Assembly: GCF_900313035.1 (NCBI RefSeq)
Contig: NZ_OMPS01000004.1
Coordinates: 214,099-278,098, forward strand
Source: Ruegeria sp. EL01
GTDB lineage: Bacteria > Pseudomonadota > Alphaproteobacteria > Rhodobacterales > Rhodobacteraceae
Direction: 5' to 3'
DNA: 64,000 nt
Every line of letters starts with the position of its first letter. The first letter of the stretch is position 1. Shown in pieces: positions 1 to 8,817 of the stretch. The notes under the pieces were generated by a model. That model did no database searches. It was not told the origin of the DNA and saw only the letters and a list, made by a program, of their open reading frames with translations. A program made the translations under genes and the position numbers.

Positions 1-1
1 A

Positions 2-1402
2 AAAGTTAGCAGACGCTCCATGCTGCGCGGAATGGCAGCCATGGGCGTAACAGCTGCGACGGCCGGGGTACTGGTTAACGCCGCTGCCACTCAGGCCTTG
101 GCCCAGAATGGATTTGACTGGAAGAAGCACTCGGGTACGACCGTGAAGCTTCTGTTGAACCAGCACCCCTATGCCGATGCAATGATAGCAAACATTGAGA
201 ACTTCAAAGAGCTCACAGGCATGGATGTCGAATATGACATTTTCCCAGAGGATGTCTATTTCGATAAGGTCACAGCGGCACTTTCCTCAGGGTCAAGTGA
301 GTATGATGCGTTCATGACCGGTGCATACATGACATGGACCTATGGTCCTGCCGGGTGGATCGACGATCTGAACGAATACATCGGCGACGAAACCAAAACC
401 AATCCTGACTACAATTGGGAAGATATGCTCGAAGGTGTGCGCGATTCGTGCGCGTGGAATGGTCAACCGGGCGGTGCCCTTGGGTCGGATGACGCCAAAC
501 AGTGGTGCATCCCATGGGGCTATGAGCAGAACAACCTGACCTATAACAGTCGGATGTTCAGCGAAGCCGGCCTGACGCTTCCAACCAATCTTGACGAGTT
601 GGTCAGCACGGCGTCGGAAGCGAACGCTAAGCTGGATGGCGTTTACGGTATCGGTGTGCGGGGCTCACGGTCCTGGGCCACGATCCATCCCGGTTTCCTG
701 TCAGCTTATGCCAACTTTGGCCAGAAGGACCTGAATGTTGGTGATGACGGCAAATTGTCAGCGGCCATGAACACCGATGTGTCGCGTGCCATGCACGAGA
801 AATGGGTCAAGATGATCCAGGAAAGTGGCGCACCGGATTGGTCAACCCATACGTGGTATCAAGCTGGCACTGATCTTGGTGCGGGTAAATCCGCGATGAT
901 CTTTGACGCCGACATCCTGGGTTATTTCATGAATGGTGGCGACAACGCCGAAGCCGGCAACCTGTCCTTTGCACCCTTCGCAGCAAACCCGGACGCTGAC
1001 GCGCCAACGCCGAATATCTGGATCTGGTCGCTGGCCATGGCAAATGCGTCCAAGCAGAAAGATGCGGCTTGGTACTTCATGCAATGGGCCTCGGGTCCTG
1101 AGCATGGTCTTTTTGGTGCCACTGAAATGGACTTCGTTAACCCTGTTCGCAAATCCGTTTGGGCAGATGCAGGTTTCCGGTCGCGTCTGGACGAAAGCTA
1201 TTCGGGCTATGTCGACATGCATGACCTGTCTGCGCCTGGCGCGAAAATCCACTTCACAGCACAGCCGCTATTCTTCGATCTGACGACCGAATGGGCCGCG
1301 ACGCTGCAGAAGATGGTCGCCAATGAGGTGCCTGTGGATGAGGGGCTGGATCAACTCGCGCAAAGCGTTGATCGACAGCTTAAGGAAGCAGGATTGGGTT
1401 AA
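2..1402 (+). CDS. ABC transporter substrate-binding protein, Tat-exported, 5'-truncated
   Basis: Periplasmic binding protein of a CUT1-type carbohydrate/polyol importer, the first visible gene of the operon. The open frame reaches base 2 with no stop, so the true start lies outside the window. The codons before the ATG at 20 read K-V-S-R-R-S, followed by M-L-R-G and an Ala-rich hydrophobic stretch ending A-L-A-Q. That is a twin-arginine signal (S-R-R-x-M-L), so export in folded form by Tat is inferred. The mature part (about 430 residues) has the composition of family 1 extracellular binding proteins and ends in helices typical of that fold. The substrate cannot be read from the sequence; the downstream genes point to a polyol. 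Confidence 0.88.
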   Translation, partial: KVSRRSMLRGMAAMGVTAATAGVLVNAAATQALAQNGFDWKKHSGTTVKLLLNQHPYADAMIANIENFKELTGMDVEYDIFPEDVYFDKVTAALSSGSSEYDAFMTGAYMTWTYGPAGWIDDLNEYIGDETKTNPDYNWEDMLEGVRDSCAWNGQPGGALGSDDAKQWCIPWGYEQNNLTYNSRMFSEAGLTLPTNLDELVSTASEANAKLDGVYGIGVRGSRSWATIHPGFLSAYANFGQKDLNVGDDGKLSAAMNTDVSRAMHEKWVKMIQESGAPDWSTHTWYQAGTDLGAGKSAMIFDADILGYFMNGGDNAEAGNLSFAPFAANPDADAPTPNIWIWSLAMANASKQKDAAWYFMQWASGPEHGLFGATEMDFVNPVRKSVWADAGFRSRLDESYSGYVDMHDLSAPGAKIHFTAQPLFFDLTTEWAATLQKMVANEVPVDEGLDQLAQSVDRQLKEAGLG

Positions 1403-1420
1403 CTCCCAAACCCAACTGCG

Positions 1421-1451
1421 CCCGCCGCCTGTTTTCCAAATGGGCGGCGGG
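1421..1451 (+). terminator. GC-rich intergenic stem-loop after the binding-protein gene
   Basis: A perfect 9-bp stem (CCCGCCGCC at 1421-1429, GGCGGCGGG at 1443-1451) encloses a 13-base loop in the 117-base gap between binding protein and first permease. No T-run follows, so full termination is unlikely. Hairpins at this place in ABC operons commonly protect the upstream mRNA or let only part of transcription through, giving more binding protein than permease. That role is inferred here. Confidence 0.6.
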
Positions 1452-1519
1452 ACGCCCAGACGACCCTGAAACCCCAGAAGATGTACCGGCTCTCAGAGCG
1501 GGCATGAGAAAGATGTGCC

Positions 1520-2443
1520 ATGGCAACCGCAACCGCTGGCGACCCACCAAAGCGCAAGTTCAAGATTAACAAAAGGTACCTTCCTTACCTTTTGAGCCTG
1601 CCTGCTCTGCTGACCTGCATCGGCATTCTGATCCCGTTCTTCACCGCCGTTGCCTATTCCTTGCAACGTTACCGTCTGTCCCAACCTTGGGCGCGGGAAT
1701 ACAATTGGGGCGAGAATTACCTCAACTTCATGACGGACCCATCCTTCTGGAACACGCTCAAGGTCTCTATGACCTATGCGTTTGTGACCGTCGGGGTGGA
1801 GTTGTTGCTGGGTCTCGGCATCGCACTTTTGCTGCAAAAGCGCACCCGGTTTAACAACTTTGTCTCCATCATGTTGCTGATGCCGCTGATGACCGCGCCT
1901 GCCTTGGCGTCGCTGATGTGGAAACTCATGACCAATCCCGGCTTTGGCGTGCTCAGCTATTTCGCTGAACTCATTGGGATTGAAGACATGCGGTGGGCGT
2001 CTGACCCATCCACGGCCATGCTGACTGTCGTGATTGTCGATGTCTGGGTCTACACGCCGTTCATTATGATATTGTTGTTGGCAGGCCTCCGATCGCTTCC
2101 TCGACAACCTTTTGAGGCCGCCGAACTTGACGGTGTGCCCCGCCTGTTTGTGTTCTGGAAGATCACCTTGCCGATGCTGACACCTTTTCTTCTGACCGCA
2201 ACATTGTTCCGTGTTATCGAGTCAATCCAGCAATTCGACATCATCTACGCCATGACCCAAGGTGGCCCTGGCGACACGCTGACGGTCTTTCAGGTCGAGG
2301 CTTATCTGAACTTCTTCCAATCGACCAATGTCGGACGATCCGCCGCCCTTTTGATGATCCTTTGGGCCATCACCTACTTCCTGTCGAACATCTTCATCAA
2401 GAACTGGCTGCGCCTGCGCGAAAAAGCGCGCGGCGACGCATAG
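1520..2443 (+). CDS. ABC sugar/polyol transporter permease (MalF-like)
   Basis: Inner-membrane permease of the importer, 307 residues, with about six hydrophobic segments beginning near residue 20. The cytoplasmic EAA loop that docks on the ATPase is seen at about residues 198-217 as E-A-A-E-L-D-G then P-R-L-F-V-F-W-K-I-T-L-P. This form is normal for MalF/UgpA-type CUT1 permeases. The start ATG at 1520 follows a weak GA-rich ribosome site. The next permease begins 12 bases after the stop. Family assignment is firm; the transported compound is not known. Confidence 0.9.
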   Translation: MATATAGDPPKRKFKINKRYLPYLLSLPALLTCIGILIPFFTAVAYSLQRYRLSQPWAREYNWGENYLNFMTDPSFWNTLKVSMTYAFVTVGVELLLGLGIALLLQKRTRFNNFVSIMLLMPLMTAPALASLMWKLMTNPGFGVLSYFAELIGIEDMRWASDPSTAMLTVVIVDVWVYTPFIMILLLAGLRSLPRQPFEAAELDGVPRLFVFWKITLPMLTPFLLTATLFRVIESIQQFDIIYAMTQGGPGDTLTVFQVEAYLNFFQSTNVGRSAALLMILWAITYFLSNIFIKNWLRLREKARGDA

Positions 2444-2455
2444 AGGGCCCTGCAG

Positions 2456-3313
2456 ATGCAAACCACGAGCACCTTTGAGAGCGTCCTGCGCGGCATGGCG
2501 ATCACCGTGATCATCCTGTTCTTCATGTTTCCGATCTTCTGGATCTTCCTGATGTCATTCCAGACGAACGAGACGATCTTGCGCGTTCCCCCGTCGCCGT
2601 TTTTTGAGCCGACACTGACCAACTACCGCTCGCTGATCTCGGGGCGATTGGAAGGCAGCACTGCGACGCTTGAGATCGCGTTCATGTCCAACCTCTACAA
2701 CTCGCTGTTTCTGTCGGTCACGTCTGTAACGGTCGGCCTGCTTCTCGGCGTCCCCGCCGCTTACGCTTTCGCGCGACTGAAGTTCCGAGGCTCGGAAGAT
2801 ATCGCGTTTACACTTCTGTCCTTCCGGTTCGCACCGCCCCTTTTGGTGCTATTGCCGCTGACCATCTATTTCCAGCAGATCGGACTGGCCGACACCTATG
2901 GTGGCCTCATCTGGGTTTACCAATTGATAGTTCTGCCCCTGATCCTCTGGATCGTACGTGGCTATTTCGAAGATATCCCGGCTGATATCGAATACGCTTA
3001 CCGCATTGCGGGTCACGGCTTCTGGGCTACGTTCCGGAAAATAGCACTGCCTCTGGCGGGTCCCGGTATCGCAGCTGCAGGCTTGCTTGCGTTCATCTTC
3101 GCTTGGAACAACTTCATCTTTGCGCTCGTCCTCGCCTCGGCCGACAAGCAGCCCGTCACCGTGGGGGCGCTGGCGTTCATCACCGCATCCGGCATCAATT
3201 ACGGGCAAATCGCAGCCGGGATCATGCTATCCATCGCGCCGACATTCGCACTCGCGCTTTATGCCCAACGCTACCTTGTCGAAGGTCTGTCGCTTGGGGC
3301 GGTGAAGGGGTAA
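2456..3313 (+). CDS. ABC sugar/polyol transporter permease (MalG-like)
   Basis: Second membrane subunit, 285 residues, with an N-terminal membrane helix and at least five more. The EAA loop is divergent: I-E-Y-A-Y-R-I-A-G then F-R-K-I-A-L-P-L-A-G-P-G, so the usual E-A-A triplet is E-Y-A. MalG-type subunits tolerate such changes. It sits between permease 1 and ATPase 1, with 12-base and 3-base gaps, and must be co-translated with them. It probably forms a heterodimer with the first permease. Confidence 0.9.
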   Translation: MQTTSTFESVLRGMAITVIILFFMFPIFWIFLMSFQTNETILRVPPSPFFEPTLTNYRSLISGRLEGSTATLEIAFMSNLYNSLFLSVTSVTVGLLLGVPAAYAFARLKFRGSEDIAFTLLSFRFAPPLLVLLPLTIYFQQIGLADTYGGLIWVYQLIVLPLILWIVRGYFEDIPADIEYAYRIAGHGFWATFRKIALPLAGPGIAAAGLLAFIFAWNNFIFALVLASADKQPVTVGALAFITASGINYGQIAAGIMLSIAPTFALALYAQRYLVEGLSLGAVKG

Positions 3314-3316
3314 ATC

Positions 3317-4426
3317 ATGTCACTCGAACTCACAGACCTCAGCAAAAGCTTCAAGGACGATACCGTTCTCGATGGTGTGTCCCTGCATGTGCCCGAAGGC
3401 AAAACGCTGGTCCTGTTCGGCCCGTCAGGCGCTGGCAAAACCGTGCTTTTGCGCCTGATTGCCGGGGTCATTGAACCAGACACAGGCCAGATCAAAATCT
3501 CTGGCATGGACGTTGATGGTGTAGCGCCTGAGGACCGCAACATTGGGATGGCCTTCCAGAACTTTGCGCTTTTCCCGCATATGGACGCCCACGCCAATAT
3601 TGCCAGCCCGCTGACCGCGCAGAAGCAGGACAAGTCCGCGATCCAAGCCGGCGTGCAAGCGCTGGCAAAGTTGCTGAAGATCGACCACGTGCTGGGCCAC
3701 AAACCGAAGGAGCTCTCCAACGGTCAAAAACAACGCACTGCTTTGGCGCGGGCCTTGGCGGGCAAACCAAAAATCCTGCTGCTCGATGATCCTTTGCGCA
3801 ATGTCGATGCCAAACTACGGTTTGAAATGCGGCTTGAACTGCCCCGCTTGCTGTCGGACCAAAATGCGACCGTTGTCTATGTGACTCAGGACTACAAAGA
3901 AGCGATGGCATTCGGCGACGAGATTGCCGTGATCAATGGCGGTGTTGTTCAGCAGATAGGCACGCCCGAGCAGATTTATCTGACCCCCGCCAATGTTGAA
4001 ATTGCGCGGCTGTTTGGCGATCCGGTGATCAATTTCCTTGATGTAACGCCGCAGAAAGACGCAACTGGCGTCTTTGCGCTGATCTCTGACAAACGTGTCG
4101 ACCTGGACGCGGGCTACAGCCATGTCGTTGGACAAGATTGTAGTCTTGGAATTCGGCCAGAATCCGTTCTGTTCGTCCCCGAAGATCATCCAGGCGCGGT
4201 GCCCGTGACGGTCGAGGCGGAAACGCCCCTGAACGAGAAAACCGTCAACCTGTGCCTGACCGCGCGCGGCCGCGAAATCATGGCGTCCCGGCCCTCGGGT
4301 ACGGACGGCCCCGCCATAGGCGCGGCGTTTGTGACGATTGAGGCTGCCAATGCACTGTTATTCGACAAGCTGACTGGCGCGCTGATCGAACCGACGGACA
4401 TTGCAGTTAAAGGAAAAGTCGCATGA
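3317..4426 (+). CDS. ABC transporter ATP-binding protein with degenerate catalytic motifs
   Basis: First of two adjacent UgpC/MalK-type ATPases, 369 residues, with a C-terminal regulatory OB region after about residue 235. Walker A (G-P-S-G-A-G-K-T) and the Q-loop (M-A-F-Q-N-F) are intact. The signature is L-S-N-G-Q instead of L-S-G-G-Q, Walker B ends L-L-L-D-D-P so the catalytic Glu is Asp, and the switch His is Gln (V-T-Q-D). Its own hydrolysis site is therefore probably weak. Two unequal ATPases in one CUT1 importer recall the glycerol system GlpS/GlpT of rhizobia. The ATG follows the permease stop by 3 bases. Confidence 0.9.
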   Translation: MSLELTDLSKSFKDDTVLDGVSLHVPEGKTLVLFGPSGAGKTVLLRLIAGVIEPDTGQIKISGMDVDGVAPEDRNIGMAFQNFALFPHMDAHANIASPLTAQKQDKSAIQAGVQALAKLLKIDHVLGHKPKELSNGQKQRTALARALAGKPKILLLDDPLRNVDAKLRFEMRLELPRLLSDQNATVVYVTQDYKEAMAFGDEIAVINGGVVQQIGTPEQIYLTPANVEIARLFGDPVINFLDVTPQKDATGVFALISDKRVDLDAGYSHVVGQDCSLGIRPESVLFVPEDHPGAVPVTVEAETPLNEKTVNLCLTARGREIMASRPSGTDGPAIGAAFVTIEAANALLFDKLTGALIEPTDIAVKGKVA

Positions 4427-5550
4427 GTGATGTGATGTTGAACCTTGATGCGGTCGACAAGTTTTATGGCCCCATAGACAAAGGCGTGCATGCCGTGCGC
4501 AACCTCTCAATGACGGTCACGCGGGGCGAAATCATCGCGCTTCTTGGGTCGTCTGGATGCGGCAAAACCTCGACCCTGCGCATGGTCGCGGGGTTCGAAG
4601 CCGTCAGCCGTGGCAGGATCAGTATTGGCGGGCGCGAAATTCACACTCTGCCGCCTGTGCAACGCAATGTGGCCATGGCGTTTGAAGGATACTCCCTCTA
4701 CCCGACCGTCACGGTCCGCGACAATATCGCGTTTGCTTTGAAACGCGGCAACTTCTCGGCCGTGGATGTTGCTGCCAAAGTGGATGAAGTCGCTGAAATG
4801 CTGGAAATTTCTGCGATTTTGGACAAGTATCCCTCTTCGATCTCTGGCGGTCAGCAACAACGCGCCTCTCTTGCCCGCGCGCTGATCCGAGACGCCGATC
4901 TGTACCTTCTGGATGAACCCATGGGCCAGTTGGAACCACAGCTGCGGACCCTGCTGCGTGGCCGGATCAAAGCCTATATCAAAGAACGCGGTCTCACGGC
5001 GATACTGGTGACACATGATCAAACCGAGGCAAACGCGCTTGCCGATCGGATTGCCGTCATGGAGGACGGCGAGCTTCAGCAATTTGCCAGCCCCGAGGAT
5101 ATCAAGAAATCACCCGCCAATTTGTTTACGGGCACATTCGTGGGGGAGCCCCCGATGAATGTTTTTCCTGCACGTACAAGCATTTCGGAAACGACTGTGT
5201 CCTTGCGTCTGGATGGGGATGTCGAACTCAGCTACCCGGTTGACGCATTCTCGGCTGAACTGCGCACGCGTTTGACTGAGATGGGCGAGGTCGTTCTTGG
5301 CGTGCGTCCCTACGCAGTGCAGCGGCGCGAGACCGGCTCACCCGCAACGGTTGTGGCTAATCAATGGCTGGGTGACCAAAGCCATATTGCAGCGAATTTT
5401 GCCGCTGGATCGCTGGTGCTGGTCGAACATGACCGCACACAGTTGGTCGAAGATCAGCAAATCGCCGTTCATCTGGAACCGTCCGACCTTCATATCTTCA
5501 ATCCGAAAACTGGCATGGCAATCAGCCATGGGGCGCGGTTGGTTGGATGA
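4423..5550 (+). CDS. ABC transporter ATP-binding protein, canonical partner
   Basis: Second ATPase, 375 residues, overlapping the first by ATGA. Walker A (G-S-S-G-C-G-K-T), signature (I-S-G-G-Q-Q-Q-R), Walker B (Y-L-L-D-E-P) and switch His (V-T-H-D-Q) are all normal. The Q-loop is not: M-A-F-E-G-Y has Glu where Gln is usual. The C-terminal third is the MalK-like regulatory region. With the preceding gene it would form a heterodimer having one strong and one weak ATP site. The stop overlaps the kinase start by ATGA. Confidence 0.9.
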   Translation: MSDVMLNLDAVDKFYGPIDKGVHAVRNLSMTVTRGEIIALLGSSGCGKTSTLRMVAGFEAVSRGRISIGGREIHTLPPVQRNVAMAFEGYSLYPTVTVRDNIAFALKRGNFSAVDVAAKVDEVAEMLEISAILDKYPSSISGGQQQRASLARALIRDADLYLLDEPMGQLEPQLRTLLRGRIKAYIKERGLTAILVTHDQTEANALADRIAVMEDGELQQFASPEDIKKSPANLFTGTFVGEPPMNVFPARTSISETTVSLRLDGDVELSYPVDAFSAELRTRLTEMGEVVLGVRPYAVQRRETGSPATVVANQWLGDQSHIAANFAAGSLVLVEHDRTQLVEDQQIAVHLEPSDLHIFNPKTGMAISHGARLVG

Positions 5551-7103
5551 GCAAGGATCTGATCATAGGCGTTGACGCGGGCACATCCGTTGTTAAATCC
5601 ATTGTTTTTGATCTGACGGGACGTCAGATCGCGTCGGCCTCCGTCAAGAACCGCTATTTTACCGCTGAAGGTGGCGCTGCCACACAGCCACTGGATCAAA
5701 CCTGGGACGATTGCGCCACAACGCTGCGCCAGTTGAGCCAACATGTCCCAGACATTGCCACACGTGTTGTCGCCGTTGCCGTGACGGGTCAGGGGGATGG
5801 CACATGGCTGGTCGATGACGCTGGTGCTCCGGTTGGGGATGCCTGGCTTTGGCTGGACGCACGAGCCGGCCAGATCGCGGAGCGGCTGCGTCAACGCCCC
5901 GAGGATGCAGCACGATTCCTGCGCACTGGAACTGGGCTGAATGCCTGCCAACAGGGCGCGCAATTGCTGCATATGATGGAGCATCAGCCTGACAGGCTGG
6001 AACGCGCAGCGACCGCATTTCACTGTAAAGACTGGCTCTACTTCAACCTCACCGGCGTACGGGCAACCGACCCATCCGAGGCGTGCTTCACCTTTGGCGA
6101 TTATCGAACGCGCGCCTATTGTGATGATGTAATCGGTTTTTACGGGTTAGGGGCGAGTAACGCTTTGATCCCCCCGATTTGCGACGGGGCAACCACCCAT
6201 CACCGTTTATCCAGATCCGCGGCCGAGCAGACAGGCCTGCTGGCAGGCACGCCTATCGTGTTGGGCTATGTCGATGTGATCTGCAGCGCCTTGGGGGCAG
6301 GGGCTTACGCGCAGGACCGTGCGCTTGGTTGCACCATTGTCGGCACTACGGGGATGCACATCCGAACAAAACAAGCCGCTGACATTAGCCTGAACACCGC
6401 GTTGAAATCCGGCTATGTCATGTTGATGCCTATCGAGGGCATCGCGGCCCAGATGCAAACCAATATGGCCAGTACGTTGAACCTCGATTGGGTCTTAGGT
6501 CTAGCTAAACAGGTGGCTGAAAGCCTGGGGGATGCTGTCGACAAGGATCGCCTGCTCGGTCTGATTGATGGTTGGCTAGAGACAACGCATCCCGCCTCTC
6601 TGCTATATCACCCTTATATCTCTGATGCGGGCGAGCGGGGCCCGTTCATCGACCACACGGCTCGGTCCAGCTTTATTGGCCTGAACGCAAACCACGGCTT
6701 TGGTGATCTGGTGCGCGGCACGATCGAAGGATTGGGCTTTGCTGCGCGGGATTGCTACGCTGCCATTGGGGATATGCCCGACGAAATCCGGCTGACAGGT
6801 GGCGCCGCACGATCCACCGGATTGCGCAATATCCTTTCGGCGACATTGGGTGCGCCTGTGCGCCAGTCCATGCGCGAAGAAGCTGGTGCTGCGGGTGCAG
6901 CCATGATCGCAGCCGTCTCTGTGGGCATCTATGATACGATGCAAGACTGTCTCAATGAATGGGTCTCCCCCCTTCTGGGGGAGCGCGATGACCCCGACCC
7001 GAAACTTGTCGAGACCTATTCCCACCACTTCCCTCACTACGTCGCGGCGCGCGAAGCGCTTCAGCCGATATGGCACCGGCTTGCAGATCAAAAGGACACC
7101 TGA
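5547..7103 (+). CDS. FGGY-family carbohydrate kinase, erythritol kinase (EryA)-like
   Basis: ATP-dependent sugar-alcohol kinase, 518 residues. The N-terminal FGGY half shows the nucleotide-fold motif I-I-G-V-D-A-G-T-S at residues 6-14 and T-G-Q-G-D-G-T-W near 80. The second half has V-G-T-T-G-M and a terminal L-T-G-G-A-A-R-S. The stretch H-C-K-D-W-L-Y-F-N-L-T-G then T-D-P-S-E-A, and the overall length, match EryA erythritol kinases as I remember them, better than glycerol or xylulose kinases. Phosphorylation of erythritol or a similar polyol after uptake is inferred. Other EryA-type substrates, such as threitol, cannot be excluded. It overlaps ATPase 2 by four bases. Confidence 0.8.
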   Translation: MSKDLIIGVDAGTSVVKSIVFDLTGRQIASASVKNRYFTAEGGAATQPLDQTWDDCATTLRQLSQHVPDIATRVVAVAVTGQGDGTWLVDDAGAPVGDAWLWLDARAGQIAERLRQRPEDAARFLRTGTGLNACQQGAQLLHMMEHQPDRLERAATAFHCKDWLYFNLTGVRATDPSEACFTFGDYRTRAYCDDVIGFYGLGASNALIPPICDGATTHHRLSRSAAEQTGLLAGTPIVLGYVDVICSALGAGAYAQDRALGCTIVGTTGMHIRTKQAADISLNTALKSGYVMLMPIEGIAAQMQTNMASTLNLDWVLGLAKQVAESLGDAVDKDRLLGLIDGWLETTHPASLLYHPYISDAGERGPFIDHTARSSFIGLNANHGFGDLVRGTIEGLGFAARDCYAAIGDMPDEIRLTGGAARSTGLRNILSATLGAPVRQSMREEAGAAGAAMIAAVSVGIYDTMQDCLNEWVSPLLGERDDPDPKLVETYSHHFPHYVAAREALQPIWHRLADQKDT

Positions 7104-7105
7104 AA

Positions 7106-8155
7106 ATGGCACGCAAAATTGCGATCATTGGCGACTATTTCATCCTGCCCGAAGTTTTTGAGCAGGAGGTCCGCAAAGCTTGTACCGGTCACGATTTGAC
7201 CGTCCGTCTGAAACAGGAGGATTGGCCCAACAGTCCGGCTGTCCACGGCTATGCCGGCGATGAGGAAGTCCCAGTCAAGGAATTTGTCGGCGATTTCGAT
7301 GAGGTCGCGGAGTTTGTCGGAGATGCGGAAATCCTGGTGATGCACATGTCCCCCGTGACTGACGGAATGCTGGATGCCTTGCCGAACTTGAAATTCATCG
7401 CCTGCTCGCGCGGCGGTCCGGTCAATATTGATATTGCGGCCGCCAACAAGCGCGGTGTTCAAGTCGTCCGTGCGCCTGGCCGCAATGCCTCAGCGGTGGC
7501 AGAGTTCACCATCGGTGCAATGCTCGCTGAAACCCGCAAGATCCGCGTGGGTCACGAAACGCTGCGCAAAGGTATTTGGCGGGGGGATCTGTACCGTGCT
7601 GACACGACCGGACGCGAGTTGAACGAGATGACTGTGGGAGTGATCGGATACGGCAAGATCGGCACCCGTCTGGTCAAGATTTTGCAAGCCTTTGGCTGCC
7701 GCATTCTGGTCAGTGATCCTTATGTCCAGCTTGATCCCGCAGATACCGCCGCCGGAGTCGAACAGGTCTCGCTCGACACGCTTTTGGGCGAAAGCGACGT
7801 GGTCTCATTGCACCCGCGCGTGACGGAGGAGACCACCCAAATGATCAACAAAGACACGTTGTCGAAGATGAAAAATGACGCCTTGTTGATCAACACGGCG
7901 CGGGGGCCATTGTGCAATTACGATGATCTTCATAAAGCTTTGGTGGACGGAACCATCGGCTCGGCCATGCTCGAGACGTTCTCTGTCGAACCCACGCCCC
8001 CCGATTGGCCATTGCTACAACTCGAGAACGTGACACTGACCCCCCATATCGCGGGCGCTTCTGTGCGGACCGCCCAATACGCCGCCCAAGTTCTTGCCGA
8101 GGATGTAAAAAACTACATCACGGGAAATCCTCTGAACAACCTTTGTGGAGCCTAA
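7106..8155 (+). CDS. D-2-hydroxyacid dehydrogenase family oxidoreductase
   Basis: NAD(P)-dependent dehydrogenase of the SerA/formate-dehydrogenase fold, 349 residues from the ATG at 7106, two bases after the kinase stop. The Rossmann motif is V-G-V-I-G-Y-G-K-I-G. The catalytic set is visible: Arg in C-S-R-G-G-P, Glu in F-S-V-E-P and His in T-P-H-I-A-G. It lacks the ACT domain of some SerA proteins, so a role in serine synthesis is not implied. In this operon it may act on a hydroxy acid or its phosphate made from the imported compound. Confidence 0.85.
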   Translation: MARKIAIIGDYFILPEVFEQEVRKACTGHDLTVRLKQEDWPNSPAVHGYAGDEEVPVKEFVGDFDEVAEFVGDAEILVMHMSPVTDGMLDALPNLKFIACSRGGPVNIDIAAANKRGVQVVRAPGRNASAVAEFTIGAMLAETRKIRVGHETLRKGIWRGDLYRADTTGRELNEMTVGVIGYGKIGTRLVKILQAFGCRILVSDPYVQLDPADTAAGVEQVSLDTLLGESDVVSLHPRVTEETTQMINKDTLSKMKNDALLINTARGPLCNYDDLHKALVDGTIGSAMLETFSVEPTPPDWPLLQLENVTLTPHIAGASVRTAQYAAQVLAEDVKNYITGNPLNNLCGA

Positions 8156-8158
8156 CAA

Positions 8159-8815
8159 ATGAATGAAACCGAAATCCGGGCCGAAGTCGTTGCCGCCTAT
8201 CAGGAGCTGAGCCGGGAAGGGATGAACAAAGGCGCATCAGGCAATGTCTCGGCCCGTTGTGGCGATCACATGTTGATCACGCCGTCTGGCATTCCCAGTG
8301 CGCAAATGTCGCCCGATCAAGTTGCAAAAATTGCCATCGACGACGAGACAGGCGCCTGGGACGGGCCGTGCAAGCCCTCGACTGAATGGCGCTTTCACCG
8401 TGGCATCCTCGCCTCGCGCCAGGATGCAGGCGCGGTCGTGCACACCCACGCACCCTTCGCCACCATCTTATCGGTCCTGCGCAAGCCTATTCCGGCGATC
8501 CACTACATGATGGCGGCCTTCGGCACGACCGAAATCAAATGCTCTGGCTACACAACATTTGGTACAGACGATCTGTCGAAGATGGTGCTGGATGCAATGG
8601 ATGGCAGCGCTGGTTGCCTGATGGCGAACCACGGCATGGTCGTCACCGGCCCGAACATGACGCGCGCGATGTGGTTGGCAGGCGAATTGGAACTGTTGGC
8701 CAGCCAATATTATCACAGCCTACTTTTGGGCAAGCCGCATATCCTTAGCGCAGCCGACATTGAGAAAACCGCTGAGTCATTCTCCAGCTATGGGCCACAG
8801 GCCGCAGAGGAGTAG
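8159..8815 (+). CDS. class II aldolase (L-fuculose-phosphate aldolase-like)
   Basis: Zinc-dependent aldolase/epimerase-fold enzyme of 218 residues, the usual length for FucA/AraD. Metal ligands are present as H95-x-H97 (V-H-T-H-A) and H158 (A-N-H-G-M), and the catalytic acid is E76 in S-T-E-W-R-F-H. These enzymes split ketose 1-phosphates into dihydroxyacetone phosphate and an aldehyde, or act as decarboxylases or epimerases on related substrates. Three bases separate it from the upstream dehydrogenase and two from the flavin dehydrogenase. Aldol cleavage of the oxidised polyol phosphate is a plausible but unproven role. Confidence 0.85.
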   Translation: MNETEIRAEVVAAYQELSREGMNKGASGNVSARCGDHMLITPSGIPSAQMSPDQVAKIAIDDETGAWDGPCKPSTEWRFHRGILASRQDAGAVVHTHAPFATILSVLRKPIPAIHYMMAAFGTTEIKCSGYTTFGTDDLSKMVLDAMDGSAGCLMANHGMVVTGPNMTRAMWLAGELELLASQYYHSLLLGKPHILSAADIEKTAESFSSYGPQAAEE

Positions 8816-8817
8816 CA

